NCBI RefSeq assembly: GCF_013409045.1
Contig: NZ_JACCBT010000001.1
Coordinates: 124,001-188,000 of the forward strand
Direction: 5' to 3'
Source: Actinomadura citrea
Lineage (GTDB): Bacteria; Actinomycetota; Actinomycetes; Streptosporangiales; Streptosporangiaceae
Length of the DNA stretch: 64,000 nucleotides
How positions within the stretch are numbered: position 1 is the first letter of the stretch; every line of letters starts with the position of its first letter. Of the stretch, positions 54,375 through 63,619 are shown piece by piece. The notes under the pieces are model-generated. The model ran no database searches. It was not told the origin of the DNA and worked only from the letters and a program-made list of their open reading frames with translations. The translations under genes were made by a program, and so were the position numbers.

Positions 54375-55723
54375 TCGGCCTGCCGCCGGAGGCGGGCTGG
54401 TTCGCCCGGCGGACGGTCGCGGAACTGGCCGGCGCCCTCCGGGACGGGCGGTCGTCGCCGGGCGAGCTGGTGGAGCGGGCGCTGGCCGAGGCGTCCAGGC
54501 TCGAAGGGCTCAACGCGTTCGTCACCGTCGACGGGGCCGGGGCGCGCGGGGCGGCGGAGCGCGCCGGACGGGAACTGGCCGCCGGCCTGGACCGCGGTCC
54601 CCTCCATGGCATCCCCATCGCGGTCAAGGACGTCGTCGACACCGCGGGGCTGCGCACCACGATGGGGTCCCGCCACCACGCGGACCGGGTGCCCGAGCAG
54701 GACGCCGAGTGCGTGCGCCGGTTGCGCGCGGCCGGCGCGGTCATCGTCGGGAAGACCACGACCCACGAGTTCGCCTTCGGACCGACGGGCGACCGCTCGC
54801 TGAACGGGGCGACGCGCAACCCCTACGGGGACGGGCGTCTCGCCGGAGGATCCAGCAGCGGGTCCGCCGCGGCCGTGGCGGCCGGGATCGTGCCGCTCGC
54901 GGTGGGCACCGACACCGGCGGCTCGGTGCGCATCCCCGCCGCGTGCTGCGGGATCGTCGCGCTCAAGCCCACCCTCGGCGCCGTGCCGTCCGACGGGGTC
55001 TTCCCGGTTTCGTCCTCCCTGGACACGGTGGGCCCGATGGCGCGGACCGCCGGCGACTGCCTGCTGCTGTGGAACGCCCTGGCCGGGCGGGAGGCCCCGG
55101 ACCCGGACGTCTCCGGTGTCCGCGTCGGCTGGGTGGCGCCGGACGCCGTCCATCCGGTCGACCCGCGCGTGACCGCCGCGGCCCGCGCCATGCTGGGACC
55201 GCTGCCCGTGCGGGACGTCGCCGTCCCCGACATCGCGCGGTTGCGCTGGGCGTACACCGCGATCCAGAGCGGCGAGGTCCACCGGCTCCACGCGGGACGG
55301 ATGGCGGCCGCGCCGGAACTCTACGACGCGGAGGTACTGGCGCGGCTGCGCGCGGCCGGACGGATCACCGCCGAGGACACCGCCACGGCCCGCGAGCTGC
55401 GGGAACGGGTCCGCAGGGCGGTGACGGCCCTCTTCGGCCGCTTCGAACTCCTCGCCATGCCCACCGTTCCGGTCGTCGCTCCGCCGCTGGGCGCCCGGAC
55501 CCTGGCGCTGAACGGGACGCCGGTCGACGTCCGCGCGGCACTCCTGGCGTACACGAGCCCCTGGAGCGTGCTCGGGCTTCCCGCCGTCAGCCTGCCCGCC
55601 GCCCTCGTCGACGGGCTGCCCGCCGGCCTGCAACTGATCGCCCGGCCGGGCGCCGAGCGCCTGCTCCTCGCCGCGGCGCGCCGCCTGACGAAGACGACGT
55701 CCACCACCCCAGCGCAGCCATGA
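54371..55723 (+). CDS. Amidase signature family hydrolase
   Basis: 450 residues. Catalytic Lys is in [17 protein letters not shown], the cis-Ser in [17 protein letters not shown] and the nucleophilic Ser in [16 protein letters not shown], forming the Ser-cisSer-Lys triad. It hydrolyses amides, as in glutamyl-tRNA amidotransferase A and catabolic amidases; no GatB/GatC is adjacent, so a catabolic role is inferred. GTG 54371 is coupled to the 11-codon leader. First enzyme of the LacI-controlled operon. Confidence 0.93.
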   Translation: MIGLPPEAGWFARRTVAELAGALRDGRSSPGELVERALAEASRLEGLNAFVTVDGAGARGAAERAGRELAAGLDRGPLHGIPIAVKDVVDTAGLRTTMGSRHHADRVPEQDAECVRRLRAAGAVIVGKTTTHEFAFGPTGDRSLNGATRNPYGDGRLAGGSSSGSAAAVAAGIVPLAVGTDTGGSVRIPAACCGIVALKPTLGAVPSDGVFPVSSSLDTVGPMARTAGDCLLLWNALAGREAPDPDVSGVRVGWVAPDAVHPVDPRVTAAARAMLGPLPVRDVAVPDIARLRWAYTAIQSGEVHRLHAGRMAAAPELYDAEVLARLRAAGRITAEDTATARELRERVRRAVTALFGRFELLAMPTVPVVAPPLGARTLALNGTPVDVRAALLAYTSPWSVLGLPAVSLPAALVDGLPAGLQLIARPGAERLLLAAARRLTKTTSTTPAQP

Positions 55724-55734
55724 AGGAGCAGCCC

Positions 55735-56619
55735 ATGCCCGCAGTCAGCCCGGTCACCGCGGCCGCCGTGCAGTTCGACCCCCAGGTCGGCCTGGAGAAC
55801 AAGGACGGGAACGTCCGGCGAAGCATCGAACTGATCAACGAGGCCGCGGACCGGGGGGCGACGCTGATCGTGCTCCCGGAACTGGCCGGTACGGGATACG
55901 GGTTCGCCGATCGCGAGGAGGCGTACGCGCACGCGGAGCCCGTCCCGGGCGGGCCCACCACGCGGGCGTGGGCGGCGCTCGCCCGGGAGCGCGGCCTGCA
56001 CATCGTCGGCGGCGTGGCCGAGTGCGACGGTGTGCGGCTCTACGACACGGCGGTGCTCATCGGCCCGGACGGGGTGATCGGCACCTACCGGAAGACCCAC
56101 CTGTGGAACCGGGAGAAGCTGTACTTCGAGCCCGGCGACCTCGGCTTCCCCGTCTTCCCGACCAGGATCGGCCGCATCGGCCTGCTGATCTGCTGGGACA
56201 TCTGGTTCCCCGAGGTGGCGCGGCTCCTCGCCGTCCAGGGCGCGGACGTGATCTGCAGCGTGAACAACTGGGTGTGGACGCCGCCGCCGCTCTTCGACGA
56301 GGCGGGCCGGTGCATGGCCGCCTACCTGACGATGACCGCGTCGCACGTCAACAACCTCCCGATCGTCGCGGCGAACCGGGTCGGGGAGGAGCGCGGAGGC
56401 AGGTTCCTCGGATGCTCCCTCATCACGGGCACGGGCGGCTGGCCGATCGGCTCCGTCGCGCCCGCGGAGGGCGAGGCGACCGTCTACGCCGATCTCGACC
56501 TCGCGGCGGCGCGGTCGGCGCCGATCTGGAACGACCTCAACGACCTCGTCCGGGACCGGCGCACCGATCTGTACGATCCACTGCTCGGCTATCGCGGCGG
56601 CGACGCGTTCCCCCGCTGA
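55735..56619 (+). CDS. Nitrilase/carbon-nitrogen hydrolase family protein
   Basis: 294 residues with the Glu-Lys-Cys triad: IVLPELAGTGYG, YRKTHLWNREKLYFEPG and LLICWDIWFPE. It cleaves C-N bonds (nitriles, amides or carbamoyl compounds). ATG 55735 has AAGGAG; another ATG at 55720 overlaps the amidase stop and is in frame. It follows the amidase without a gap. Confidence 0.94.
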   Translation: MPAVSPVTAAAVQFDPQVGLENKDGNVRRSIELINEAADRGATLIVLPELAGTGYGFADREEAYAHAEPVPGGPTTRAWAALARERGLHIVGGVAECDGVRLYDTAVLIGPDGVIGTYRKTHLWNREKLYFEPGDLGFPVFPTRIGRIGLLICWDIWFPEVARLLAVQGADVICSVNNWVWTPPPLFDEAGRCMAAYLTMTASHVNNLPIVAANRVGEERGGRFLGCSLITGTGGWPIGSVAPAEGEATVYADLDLAAARSAPIWNDLNDLVRDRRTDLYDPLLGYRGGDAFPR

Positions 56620-56629
56620 GGGCGACGCC

Positions 56630-57865
56630 ATGAGCGATACCACGCAGACCCTGCGGGCCGACGGCGCGACCGCGCCGGTCCTGCCACCGGCGGCCGCGCG
56701 ATGGCTGGCCGGCGCCGCGCTTGTCTCGGCGACCGCCGTCCTTGCTGTCCTCCTCACGCGGGCGACGGACGGGCTCCCCCACGTCCTGCCCGGATACGCC
56801 CGCTGGCAGGACGAGGCGTACGCGAGCGTCCCGCAGTTCCTTCGCTGGTGGATCGGCGACGCCACCGAGGCGCAGTTCTACAAGTCCGCGCCCGGCGGGA
56901 TCTGCATGATCGCGGGCGGTTGGCTCGCGCACACGGCCGCCGGGCGCGGCCGGCGCTGGGCGGGATTCCCGCTGGCCTGCGGCAGCGGTCTGTGGCCGTG
57001 GCTGCTGTACTCGGCCGTGCTGGGCCTGCTGCTGTCCGACCTCGCCTGGGGGTGGACGATCCCGGCGACGGGCCGGTGGCAGCCCACCTTCGTGCCGTTC
57101 GTGTCCGTGCCCCCGGCGGTCGTGCTCGTCTACGGCGCGGGTTGGTCCGTCGCGGTCACCGGGGCGGTGCTCGGGGCCGCGCTGGCCACGCCGGCGGCGC
57201 TGGTCGTGACGAACTTCTTCTGCCAGCCCCTTCACCTGCCGAACGTCATCGGCTGCGTCACGGGCATGTGGGCCGGGGCCCTCCTGGCGTTCCTGGTCTG
57301 CCGCCACCTGCCGTGGATGCCCCGCCCTCTCCCCGCCGCCGGGACCGGCGAGCCGCCCGCGGCCGTACCGGGACGGGACGAGTTCGGTGCCGGCTGGGTG
57401 GTCAGGCGCGTGCTGGCCGACTTCACCGAGGCCCAGTTCTACGGCAACGAGCTGGCCTCCGCCGGCCTGATCGGCGCGACCCTCGCGGCGTACCTGCTCA
57501 ACCCGCTGACCCCGGTGTACGGCAGCACCCTGCTGCCCGCGCTGCTGACCGCCCAGGTGCTGGCCGGCACGCTGGGCGTCCTGCTCTACCACCGGCGCTG
57601 GGTCGCCGCCGGCTGGTACCCGACGTTCGTGCCGGTCGTCTCGCTCGCGCCGGCGGTCGTCCTCACCTACGGGGGGACGGTCCAGGCGGTCGTCGCCGGG
57701 GCGGTGGGCGGCGCCGTCGCCGGGCCGCCCCTGGCCGCGCTGATCTCCAGGCGCCTGCCCGCCGACTTCCATCCGTTCATCGGCAACGTGGCCTCCATGG
57801 CCGTGTGCACGCTCGTGGGCGTCCCGCTGCTCGGCCTGCTGCCCGGGTTCGTTTCCACCCTCTGA
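56630..57865 (+). CDS. Membrane protein with internal duplication (candidate transporter)
   Basis: 411 residues with about ten hydrophobic segments. The two halves repeat: DATEAQFYKSAPGG and DFTEAQFYGNELASAG, then RWQPTFVPFVSVPPAVVLVY and AGWYPTFVPVVSLAPAVVLT, each followed by an Ala/Gly-rich helix. The halves are about 280 residues apart with a charged linker between. No known family was identified. Being in the amidase-nitrilase operon suggests substrate uptake, by inference only. It starts 10 bp after the nitrilase. Confidence 0.75.
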   Translation: MSDTTQTLRADGATAPVLPPAAARWLAGAALVSATAVLAVLLTRATDGLPHVLPGYARWQDEAYASVPQFLRWWIGDATEAQFYKSAPGGICMIAGGWLAHTAAGRGRRWAGFPLACGSGLWPWLLYSAVLGLLLSDLAWGWTIPATGRWQPTFVPFVSVPPAVVLVYGAGWSVAVTGAVLGAALATPAALVVTNFFCQPLHLPNVIGCVTGMWAGALLAFLVCRHLPWMPRPLPAAGTGEPPAAVPGRDEFGAGWVVRRVLADFTEAQFYGNELASAGLIGATLAAYLLNPLTPVYGSTLLPALLTAQVLAGTLGVLLYHRRWVAAGWYPTFVPVVSLAPAVVLTYGGTVQAVVAGAVGGAVAGPPLAALISRRLPADFHPFIGNVASMAVCTLVGVPLLGLLPGFVSTL

Positions 57866-57888
57866 CCAGCAACAAGGAAGGACCTGCC

Positions 57889-58692
57889 TTGCCTACCGTC
57901 CAGTTCACCCGTGACGGCACCGTCCTCGGCGCCGAGATCCGCGACGGCGACGGCCCCCCGGTGGTGCTGCTCCCGGGCGTCATGGCGGACGCCGCCACCT
58001 GGCGTCCCGTCGTCGAGCACCTCGACCTTCCGAACCCCGTCCTCGTGCTCGATCGCCGCGGTCGGGCCGGGAGCGGACCGCTCGGACCCGGCTACTCGGT
58101 CCGCACCGAGGTGGACGACCTCCATCACGTCCTCGGAAGCCTCGGCGATCTCGGTCTCTCCGGTGGGACGCACCTGTTCGGCTGGAGCTACGGCGGCCTG
58201 ATCGCGCTGGAGGCCGCGATCGGCCGCACCGACCTGCGCTCGCTCACCCTGTACGAGCCGGTGGCCCGCCCGTTCGCCCCGGAGGCGCTGGGGCCGCTGC
58301 GCGAGGCGATCGGCCGGAACGACCTCGACCGTGCCGTGGAGCTCGTCAACACCGCCGTGTCCGGCTTCTCGGACGCGTATGTCGCCGAGCTTCGGCGGAG
58401 CCCGGTGTGGAACGTCCTTCGCCCGCTGGCGGAGCCTCTCGCGGACGAGCTCGGCGCCATCGACGACCACCGGCCCGCCTTCGGCGCCTTCGCGGAACTC
58501 GATGTGCCGGTCACCCTGCTCCTCGGAGCGGTCAACGAGGGGCGGCCGCCCTACGGGACCGCGTTCGCGCAGTTCGAGCGGGCGATGCCGCGAGCACGGG
58601 TGGTCCGCCTCCCGGGGGAGGGCCACCTCGCCCACGCCTCCGCTCCCCGTCTGCTCGCCGAGCGGATCACTGACGCGGTGAAGGCGCGCTGA
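57889..58692 (+). CDS. Alpha/beta hydrolase
   Basis: 267 residues. PVVLLPGVMADAATWRPVVE forms the oxyanion loop region, HLFGWSYGGLIALEAA holds the nucleophile elbow Ser, and PGEGHLAHASAP the catalytic His. The acid is probably the Asp or Glu before LLLGAVNEG. TTG 57889 follows AGGAAGG, 23 bp after the membrane protein. It closes the operon and probably hydrolyses an ester or amide product. Confidence 0.92.
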   Translation: MPTVQFTRDGTVLGAEIRDGDGPPVVLLPGVMADAATWRPVVEHLDLPNPVLVLDRRGRAGSGPLGPGYSVRTEVDDLHHVLGSLGDLGLSGGTHLFGWSYGGLIALEAAIGRTDLRSLTLYEPVARPFAPEALGPLREAIGRNDLDRAVELVNTAVSGFSDAYVAELRRSPVWNVLRPLAEPLADELGAIDDHRPAFGAFAELDVPVTLLLGAVNEGRPPYGTAFAQFERAMPRARVVRLPGEGHLAHASAPRLLAERITDAVKAR

Positions 58693-58723
58693 GGGCGCCT
58701 GACCGTCCGCGCGTCGCTTCAGC

Positions 58724-58852
58724 TCATGGCTGCGAAACGGCGGGACGCGGCAGGGCGGGGGCGTCGGCTCGGGCGACGTCCAGGGCGCCGATCGTGGTGG
58801 CCAGGGCGAGGAGCACCATCGCGATCCGGAGGGTGATGCGCAAGATCTTCAT
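58724..58852 (-). CDS. Small hydrophobic peptide (42 residues)
   Basis: ATG 58852 follows GGGGGA and encodes MKILRITLRIAMVLLALATT then IGALDVARADAPALPRPAVS before the stop. The single hydrophobic stretch after basic residues, ending in ARA-DAP, looks like a signal peptide with a short mature part, or a membrane anchor. Not recognised as a family. It lies between the hydrolase operon and cydC. Confidence 0.5.
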   Translation of the reverse strand: MKILRITLRIAMVLLALATTIGALDVARADAPALPRPAVSQP

Positions 58853-58966
58853 CTGTGGAATCCCCCGTTCCATCGAACGGATCCTGTACCCCGTGTGATG
58901 CGGACGGACCGGGAAGTGTTCTCCGAACGCCTCAGAAAGGGCGAAACGAACAGTTCGGTGGACGGC

Positions 58967-60709
58967 TCACGCGAGTTGGGGAGCCGGTGCGGTGGCCTGC
59001 TCGCGTTGCCAGAGTGCGCGGTAGGGGCCGGGGCGGCTCACGAGGTCGGTGTGGGCGCCCCGGTCGGCGACGCGGCCCTCGTCCAGGACGATGATCTCGT
59101 CGACGGCGTCCAGGCCGGCGAGGCGGTGGGTGACCAGGAGGGTCGTCCGGCCTTCGGTGGCGCCGAGGAGGTCGGCGGTCAGCTCGTCGGCGGTAGCGAT
59201 GTCGAGGTGCTCCGCGGGCTCGTCGAGGAGCAGGATCGGGAAGTCGGCGAGGAGGGCGCGGGCCAGGGCGATGCGCTGGCGCTGCCCCCCGGAGACCTGG
59301 GCGCCGTGCTCGCCGACGCGGGTGGCGAGGCCGTCCGGGAGGGACTCGACCCAGTCGAGGAGCCGGGCGCGGCGCAGCGCGTCGCGGATCTCCTCGTCGG
59401 TGGCGGACGGGCGGGCCAGGCGGACGTTCTCGCCGATCGTGGAGTCGAACAGGTGCGCGTCCTGGGCGCAGAGGCCGACGACCCGGCGGACGTCGTCGCC
59501 GGAGAGGGCGCGCAGGTCCACGCCGTTGAGGGACGTCCGGCCGCCGGCGGGCTCCAGGAAGCGGAGCAGCACGGCCGTCAGGGTGGTCTTGCCCGATCCG
59601 CTCGGGCCGACGATCGCGCAACGGCGGCCTGGCGCCAGGTCCAGGGAGACGCCGTCGAGGGCGTAAGGCGCGCTGGGCGTCCACCGGGCTCGCAGGTCCT
59701 CGACCGAGAGCGTGTAGGGCGCCGCAGGCAGGGGTGCCGGGGCGTCCGGCTCCTGAACTGGGGACGGACGGTCCAGGACCGCGAAGATGCGCGCCGCCGA
59801 ACGGCGGACCCGCTCCAGGTACTGCGCGGCCAGGGGCAGCCCGGCGACGACTTCGAATGCGGCCAGCGGGAGGAGGACGACGACCGCGAGCAGGACGCCG
59901 TCGAGGGCACCTGAGCGGACGGCCGGTACGCCGACGGCGAGACTGCCCCAGACGGCCAGACCACCGGCGAGGGCGGAGATGGCGGCGCCGAGCCCGGTGG
60001 TCGTCGCGGACCGGGCCGTGGCGCGCGTGAAGTCGCGATCGAGTTGCGCGGCCCTGGCGAGCTGCTCGGGAGCGGCGCCGTAAGCGATGAGCTCCGGCGC
60101 GCCCTGCAGCGTGTCGACGACGTGCGAGGTGAGCTCGCCGCGCAGGTCGGTCGTGCGGCGTTCGGCCCGGCGGGAGACGACGCCCGACAGCCAGGGGGCG
60201 ACGACTCCGGCGAGCAGCAGGGCCAGCAGGAGGACGACGCCCGCTGAGGGAAGCAGCAGCCAGGCGAGCCCGACGGAGGCGCCGCCGACGACCGCCGCCA
60301 CGGTGCAGGGCAGCAGCACCCGCAGGAACAGGTCCTGGACGGCGTCGACGTCCGCGACCAGCCGGTTCAGGAGGTCGCCGCCGCGGAAGGAGGGAAGCCC
60401 GGCAGGTGCGAGCCTTTCCAGCCGCTCGTACACCCGCGCCCGCAGGTCGGCGAGGATCCGGAACGTCGCGTCATGCCCGACGAGGCGTTCGACGTACCGG
60501 AACACGCCCCGCCCCAGCCCGAACGCGCGGACCGCCACGATCGCGACCATCAGCATGAGCACCGGCGGATGCTGCGCCGCCCGCGAGATCAGCCACGCCG
60601 ACGTCGCCATCAGCCCGACCCCGCTGCCGAGGGCCAGCACCCCGAACAGCACCGCCAGCGCGAGCCGTCCCCGCGCCGGACGCGCGAACCGGAGAAGCCG
60701 GAAGATCAT
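58967..60709 (-). CDS. cydC: Thiol ABC exporter subunit CydC
   Basis: 580 residues. Six membrane helices (LAVLFGVLALGSGVGLMATS-type start) are followed by an ABC ATPase with Walker A GPSGSGKTT, signature VSGGQRQRIALARAL and Walker B ILLLDEPAEHLD. CydDC exports cysteine and glutathione to the outer face of the membrane and is needed for cytochrome bd assembly. ATG 60709 has GAGGG. It is 241 bp after cydD, so it may have its own promoter. Confidence 0.93.
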   Translation of the reverse strand: MIFRLLRFARPARGRLALAVLFGVLALGSGVGLMATSAWLISRAAQHPPVLMLMVAIVAVRAFGLGRGVFRYVERLVGHDATFRILADLRARVYERLERLAPAGLPSFRGGDLLNRLVADVDAVQDLFLRVLLPCTVAAVVGGASVGLAWLLLPSAGVVLLLALLLAGVVAPWLSGVVSRRAERRTTDLRGELTSHVVDTLQGAPELIAYGAAPEQLARAAQLDRDFTRATARSATTTGLGAAISALAGGLAVWGSLAVGVPAVRSGALDGVLLAVVVLLPLAAFEVVAGLPLAAQYLERVRRSAARIFAVLDRPSPVQEPDAPAPLPAAPYTLSVEDLRARWTPSAPYALDGVSLDLAPGRRCAIVGPSGSGKTTLTAVLLRFLEPAGGRTSLNGVDLRALSGDDVRRVVGLCAQDAHLFDSTIGENVRLARPSATDEEIRDALRRARLLDWVESLPDGLATRVGEHGAQVSGGQRQRIALARALLADFPILLLDEPAEHLDIATADELTADLLGATEGRTTLLVTHRLAGLDAVDEIIVLDEGRVADRGAHTDLVSRPGPYRALWQREQATAPAPQLA

Positions 60710-60787
60710 GCCCTCACCCCCGTCTCGGCCGCGAAGCCGCTGCCGTCCTCCGAAGCCTCCGCCGTGGTGCGGCACCAGGACACGGAG

Positions 60788-60801
60788 GTTTCACGTGAAT
60801 C
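60788..60801. promoter_or_regulatory. parS: parS-like site in the cydD-cydC spacer
   Basis: GTTTCACGTGAATC differs from the parS consensus in one base. It lies 52 kb to the right of dnaA in non-coding DNA between cydD and cydC. Confidence 0.7.
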
Positions 60802-60950
60802 ATCCGCACCGGCGGTCCGCGCAGTACCTGCCGCAACACCGGACCCGCCCGTCGAGCCGCGATCCTCACCGGTGGAAGCCCGGCCCAGTGGCGCGCCCGG
60901 GGCCGGCGCGGCTCTGCGGCGGGCGGAAGACGCGTGGTGGGTGGAGGGGG

Positions 60951-62606
60951 TCATGTCGTCACCAGGGCGGGGGTGATGGGGACGGTGCGGTCGGCCATCG
61001 CGGCCAGGGCCGGGCGGTGGGCCACGAGGATGACCGTGCGGGACTCCGCCAGGCGGCGGACGGCGTCGAGGACGGCGGCCTCGCTTTCGGTGTCCAGGTT
61101 GGAGGTCGGTTCGTCCAGGAGGAGGAGCGGGGCGTCGCGGAGGAAGGCGCGGGCCAGGGCGATGCGCTGGCGCTGGCCGGCGGACAGGCCCGCGCCGCGG
61201 TCGCCGAGGGGCGTGCCGAAGCCTGAGGGGAGGGCGTCGACGAACCCGAGGGCGTTCGCGGCGCGGGCGGCCTCGCGGACCTCGGCGTCGGAGGCGTCCG
61301 GGCGGCCGAGGCGGATGTTCGCGGCGACGGAGCCGGCGAACAGGTGCGGGCGCTGGGGGACCCAGGCGATCCGCTCGCGCCAGGCGTCCGGCGCGAGGTC
61401 GGCGAGGTCGTCCCAGTCGACCAGGACGCGGCCCGAGTCCGGGCGGACGAAGCCGAGCAGCACGGCGAGCACGGTCGACTTGCCCGCGCCGCTCGGGCCG
61501 ACCAGGGCGACCGTCTCGCCCGGGTGGACGGTCAGCGAGAAGTCGTCGAGGGCGGGGACGTCGCGGCCGGGGTACGTCACCGTCACGCCGTCCAGCCGGA
61601 GGGTCGCCCGGTCCGGGCCCGGGACGTCCCGCCGCGTACCGGACGGGGGCAGCGGCGTTTCGAGGACCTCGAAGATCCGCGCGGCGGCGGTGAGGCCCTC
61701 GACGCTCGCGTGGTACTGCGCGCCGACCTGGCGGAGGGGGAGGTAGGCCTCCGGCGCGAGGATCAGGACGAGCAGCGCGGTCTCCAGGCCGAGGCCGCCC
61801 TCCACCAGCCGGAGCCCGATCGACACGGCGACCAGCGCGACGGACAGCGTGGAGAGCACTTCGAGGACGAGGGCGGACAGGAACGCGATCCGCAGGGTGG
61901 ACATGGTCGCGCGCCGGTGCCGGCCGGTGATCTCGCGGATCCGGTCCGCCTGCGCGCGGGCGCGGCCGAAGATCTTCAGGGTGGGGAGGCCGGCGACGAC
62001 GTCCAGGAAGTGCGCGGAGAGCAGGGAGAGCGTCCGCCACTGCCGGTCCATCCTGCGCTGGGTGGTGAGGCCGACCAGGATCGCGAAGACGGGGATGAGC
62101 GGGAGCGTCGCCGCGATCGTCACGGCGGAGAGCCAGTCGCCCAGCAGGATCCGCGCGCCGACCGCCACCGGGACGATCACCGCGAGGACGAGTTGCGGCA
62201 GGTAGCGGGAGAAGTAGTCGTCCAGCGCGTCGATCCCGCGGGTGGCGAGGGTGGCGAGCTCGCCGCTGCGCTCGCCCGACAGCCAGCGCGGCCCGAGGGC
62301 CAGGGCGTGGGCGAGCAGCCGGCCGCGCAGCTGCGACTTCACCGCGGCGGCCGAGTGGTGCGCCGCGACCTCCTGGAGCCACGCGACGAGCGTCCGGCCG
62401 AGGACGACGGCGAGGAGCAGCAGGAGCGGGGTCCGCAGGTCGCCGAGCGACGCGCCGTCCAGGAAGGCGCGGGTGAGCATGCCGGCGAGGAGGGTGGCCT
62501 GGGCGATGATCAGTCCGGCGGTGGCGGCGCCGAGCAGGACGGACGCCGCGAGGAACGGGCGCGTCGTGCGGGCGTGGCGCAGCAGCCGGGGGTCGAGGGG
62601 CTTCAT
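60951..62606 (-). CDS. cydD: Thiol ABC exporter subunit CydD
   Basis: 551 residues. The membrane domain begins RPFLAASVLLGAATAGLIIA and is followed by an ABC ATPase with Walker A GPSGAGKSTVLAV, Q-loop VPQRPHLFAGS, signature LSAGQRQRIALARAF and Walker B LLLLDEPTSNLD. It pairs with CydC to form the exporter. ATG 62606 overlaps the cydB stop (ATGA), so it is coupled to the oxidase genes. Confidence 0.94.
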   Translation of the reverse strand: MKPLDPRLLRHARTTRPFLAASVLLGAATAGLIIAQATLLAGMLTRAFLDGASLGDLRTPLLLLLAVVLGRTLVAWLQEVAAHHSAAAVKSQLRGRLLAHALALGPRWLSGERSGELATLATRGIDALDDYFSRYLPQLVLAVIVPVAVGARILLGDWLSAVTIAATLPLIPVFAILVGLTTQRRMDRQWRTLSLLSAHFLDVVAGLPTLKIFGRARAQADRIREITGRHRRATMSTLRIAFLSALVLEVLSTLSVALVAVSIGLRLVEGGLGLETALLVLILAPEAYLPLRQVGAQYHASVEGLTAAARIFEVLETPLPPSGTRRDVPGPDRATLRLDGVTVTYPGRDVPALDDFSLTVHPGETVALVGPSGAGKSTVLAVLLGFVRPDSGRVLVDWDDLADLAPDAWRERIAWVPQRPHLFAGSVAANIRLGRPDASDAEVREAARAANALGFVDALPSGFGTPLGDRGAGLSAGQRQRIALARAFLRDAPLLLLDEPTSNLDTESEAAVLDAVRRLAESRTVILVAHRPALAAMADRTVPITPALVTT

Positions 62607-63610
62607 GCGACCGGCTTCTTCACCGGGATGTGGGACGTGCCGATCCGCTTGCGGAAGACCCAGTACGTCCAGCCCTGGTAGATCATCACGATCGGGGTGA
62701 ACACGGCCGCCACCCACGTCATGATCTTCAGGGTGTAGCCGGACGAGGCGGCGTTCTCGGTGGTCAGGCCGCCGGTGGCGAGGGTGGACGGCAGGACGTC
62801 CGGGAACAGCGACAGGAACAGGGTGGCGACGGCGAGCACGATGGCGGCGCCGGTCCCGACGAACGCCCAGCCCTCGCGGCCGCGCCGGTTGGCCGCCGCG
62901 GCGGCGAGCAGCCCGGCGGCGGCGCCCGCGGCGGTCAGCCAGGTGACGGGCCTGCCGTACTGGAGCTGGGTGATCAGCAGGAAGCCGCCACCGGCGGCGA
63001 CGGCGGCGACCGCGGCGAGCCCGGCGATCCGGCGGGCCCGGGCCCGGATGCCCCCGGACGTCTTGAGCGCGAGGAACACCGCGCCGTGCAGGATGAAGAG
63101 GGTGACGGTGGTGAGCCCGCCGAGCAGCGCGTACGGGCTGAGGAGGTCGCCGAGGGAGCCGACGAACTCGTGGTCGGCGTCCAGCGGCACACCCCGGACC
63201 ATGTTCGCGAACGCGACGCCCCACATGAACGCGGGCACGAGGCTGCCCCAGAAGATCGCCTTGTCCCAGCGGGACCGCCAGCGGGCGTCGTCGCGCTTGC
63301 CGCGGTACTCGAACGCCACGCCGCGGATGATCAGCGCGAGCAGGATCGCGAGGAGCGGCAGGTAGAAGCCGCTGAACAGGGTGGCGTACCACTCGGGGAA
63401 CGCGGCGAAGGTGGCGGCGCCCGCGACGATGAACCACACCTCGTTGCCGTCCCACACGGGGCCGATGGTGTTGATGACGACGCGGCGCTCGACGTCGTCG
63501 CGGCCGAGCACGGGCAGCAGCATGCCGACGCCGAAGTCGAACCCCTCCAGGAAGAAGTAGCTCGTCCACAGGAAGGCGATGATGATGAACCAGGCGGTGG
63601 TGAGTTCCAT
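62603..63610 (-). CDS. cydB: Cytochrome bd ubiquinol oxidase subunit II
   Basis: 335 residues with eight or nine membrane helices: FIIIAFLWTSYFFLEGFDFG, GPVWDGNEVWFIVAGAATFA and FPEWYATLFSGFYLPLLAIL are strongly conserved CydB segments. It is the second subunit of the high-affinity bd oxidase. ATG 63610 follows GAGGG, 10 bp after the cydA stop. Confidence 0.96.
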   Translation of the reverse strand: MELTTAWFIIIAFLWTSYFFLEGFDFGVGMLLPVLGRDDVERRVVINTIGPVWDGNEVWFIVAGAATFAAFPEWYATLFSGFYLPLLAILLALIIRGVAFEYRGKRDDARWRSRWDKAIFWGSLVPAFMWGVAFANMVRGVPLDADHEFVGSLGDLLSPYALLGGLTTVTLFILHGAVFLALKTSGGIRARARRIAGLAAVAAVAAGGGFLLITQLQYGRPVTWLTAAGAAAGLLAAAAANRRGREGWAFVGTGAAIVLAVATLFLSLFPDVLPSTLATGGLTTENAASSGYTLKIMTWVAAVFTPIVMIYQGWTYWVFRKRIGTSHIPVKKPVA

Positions 63611-63619
63611 GACCGGCCC

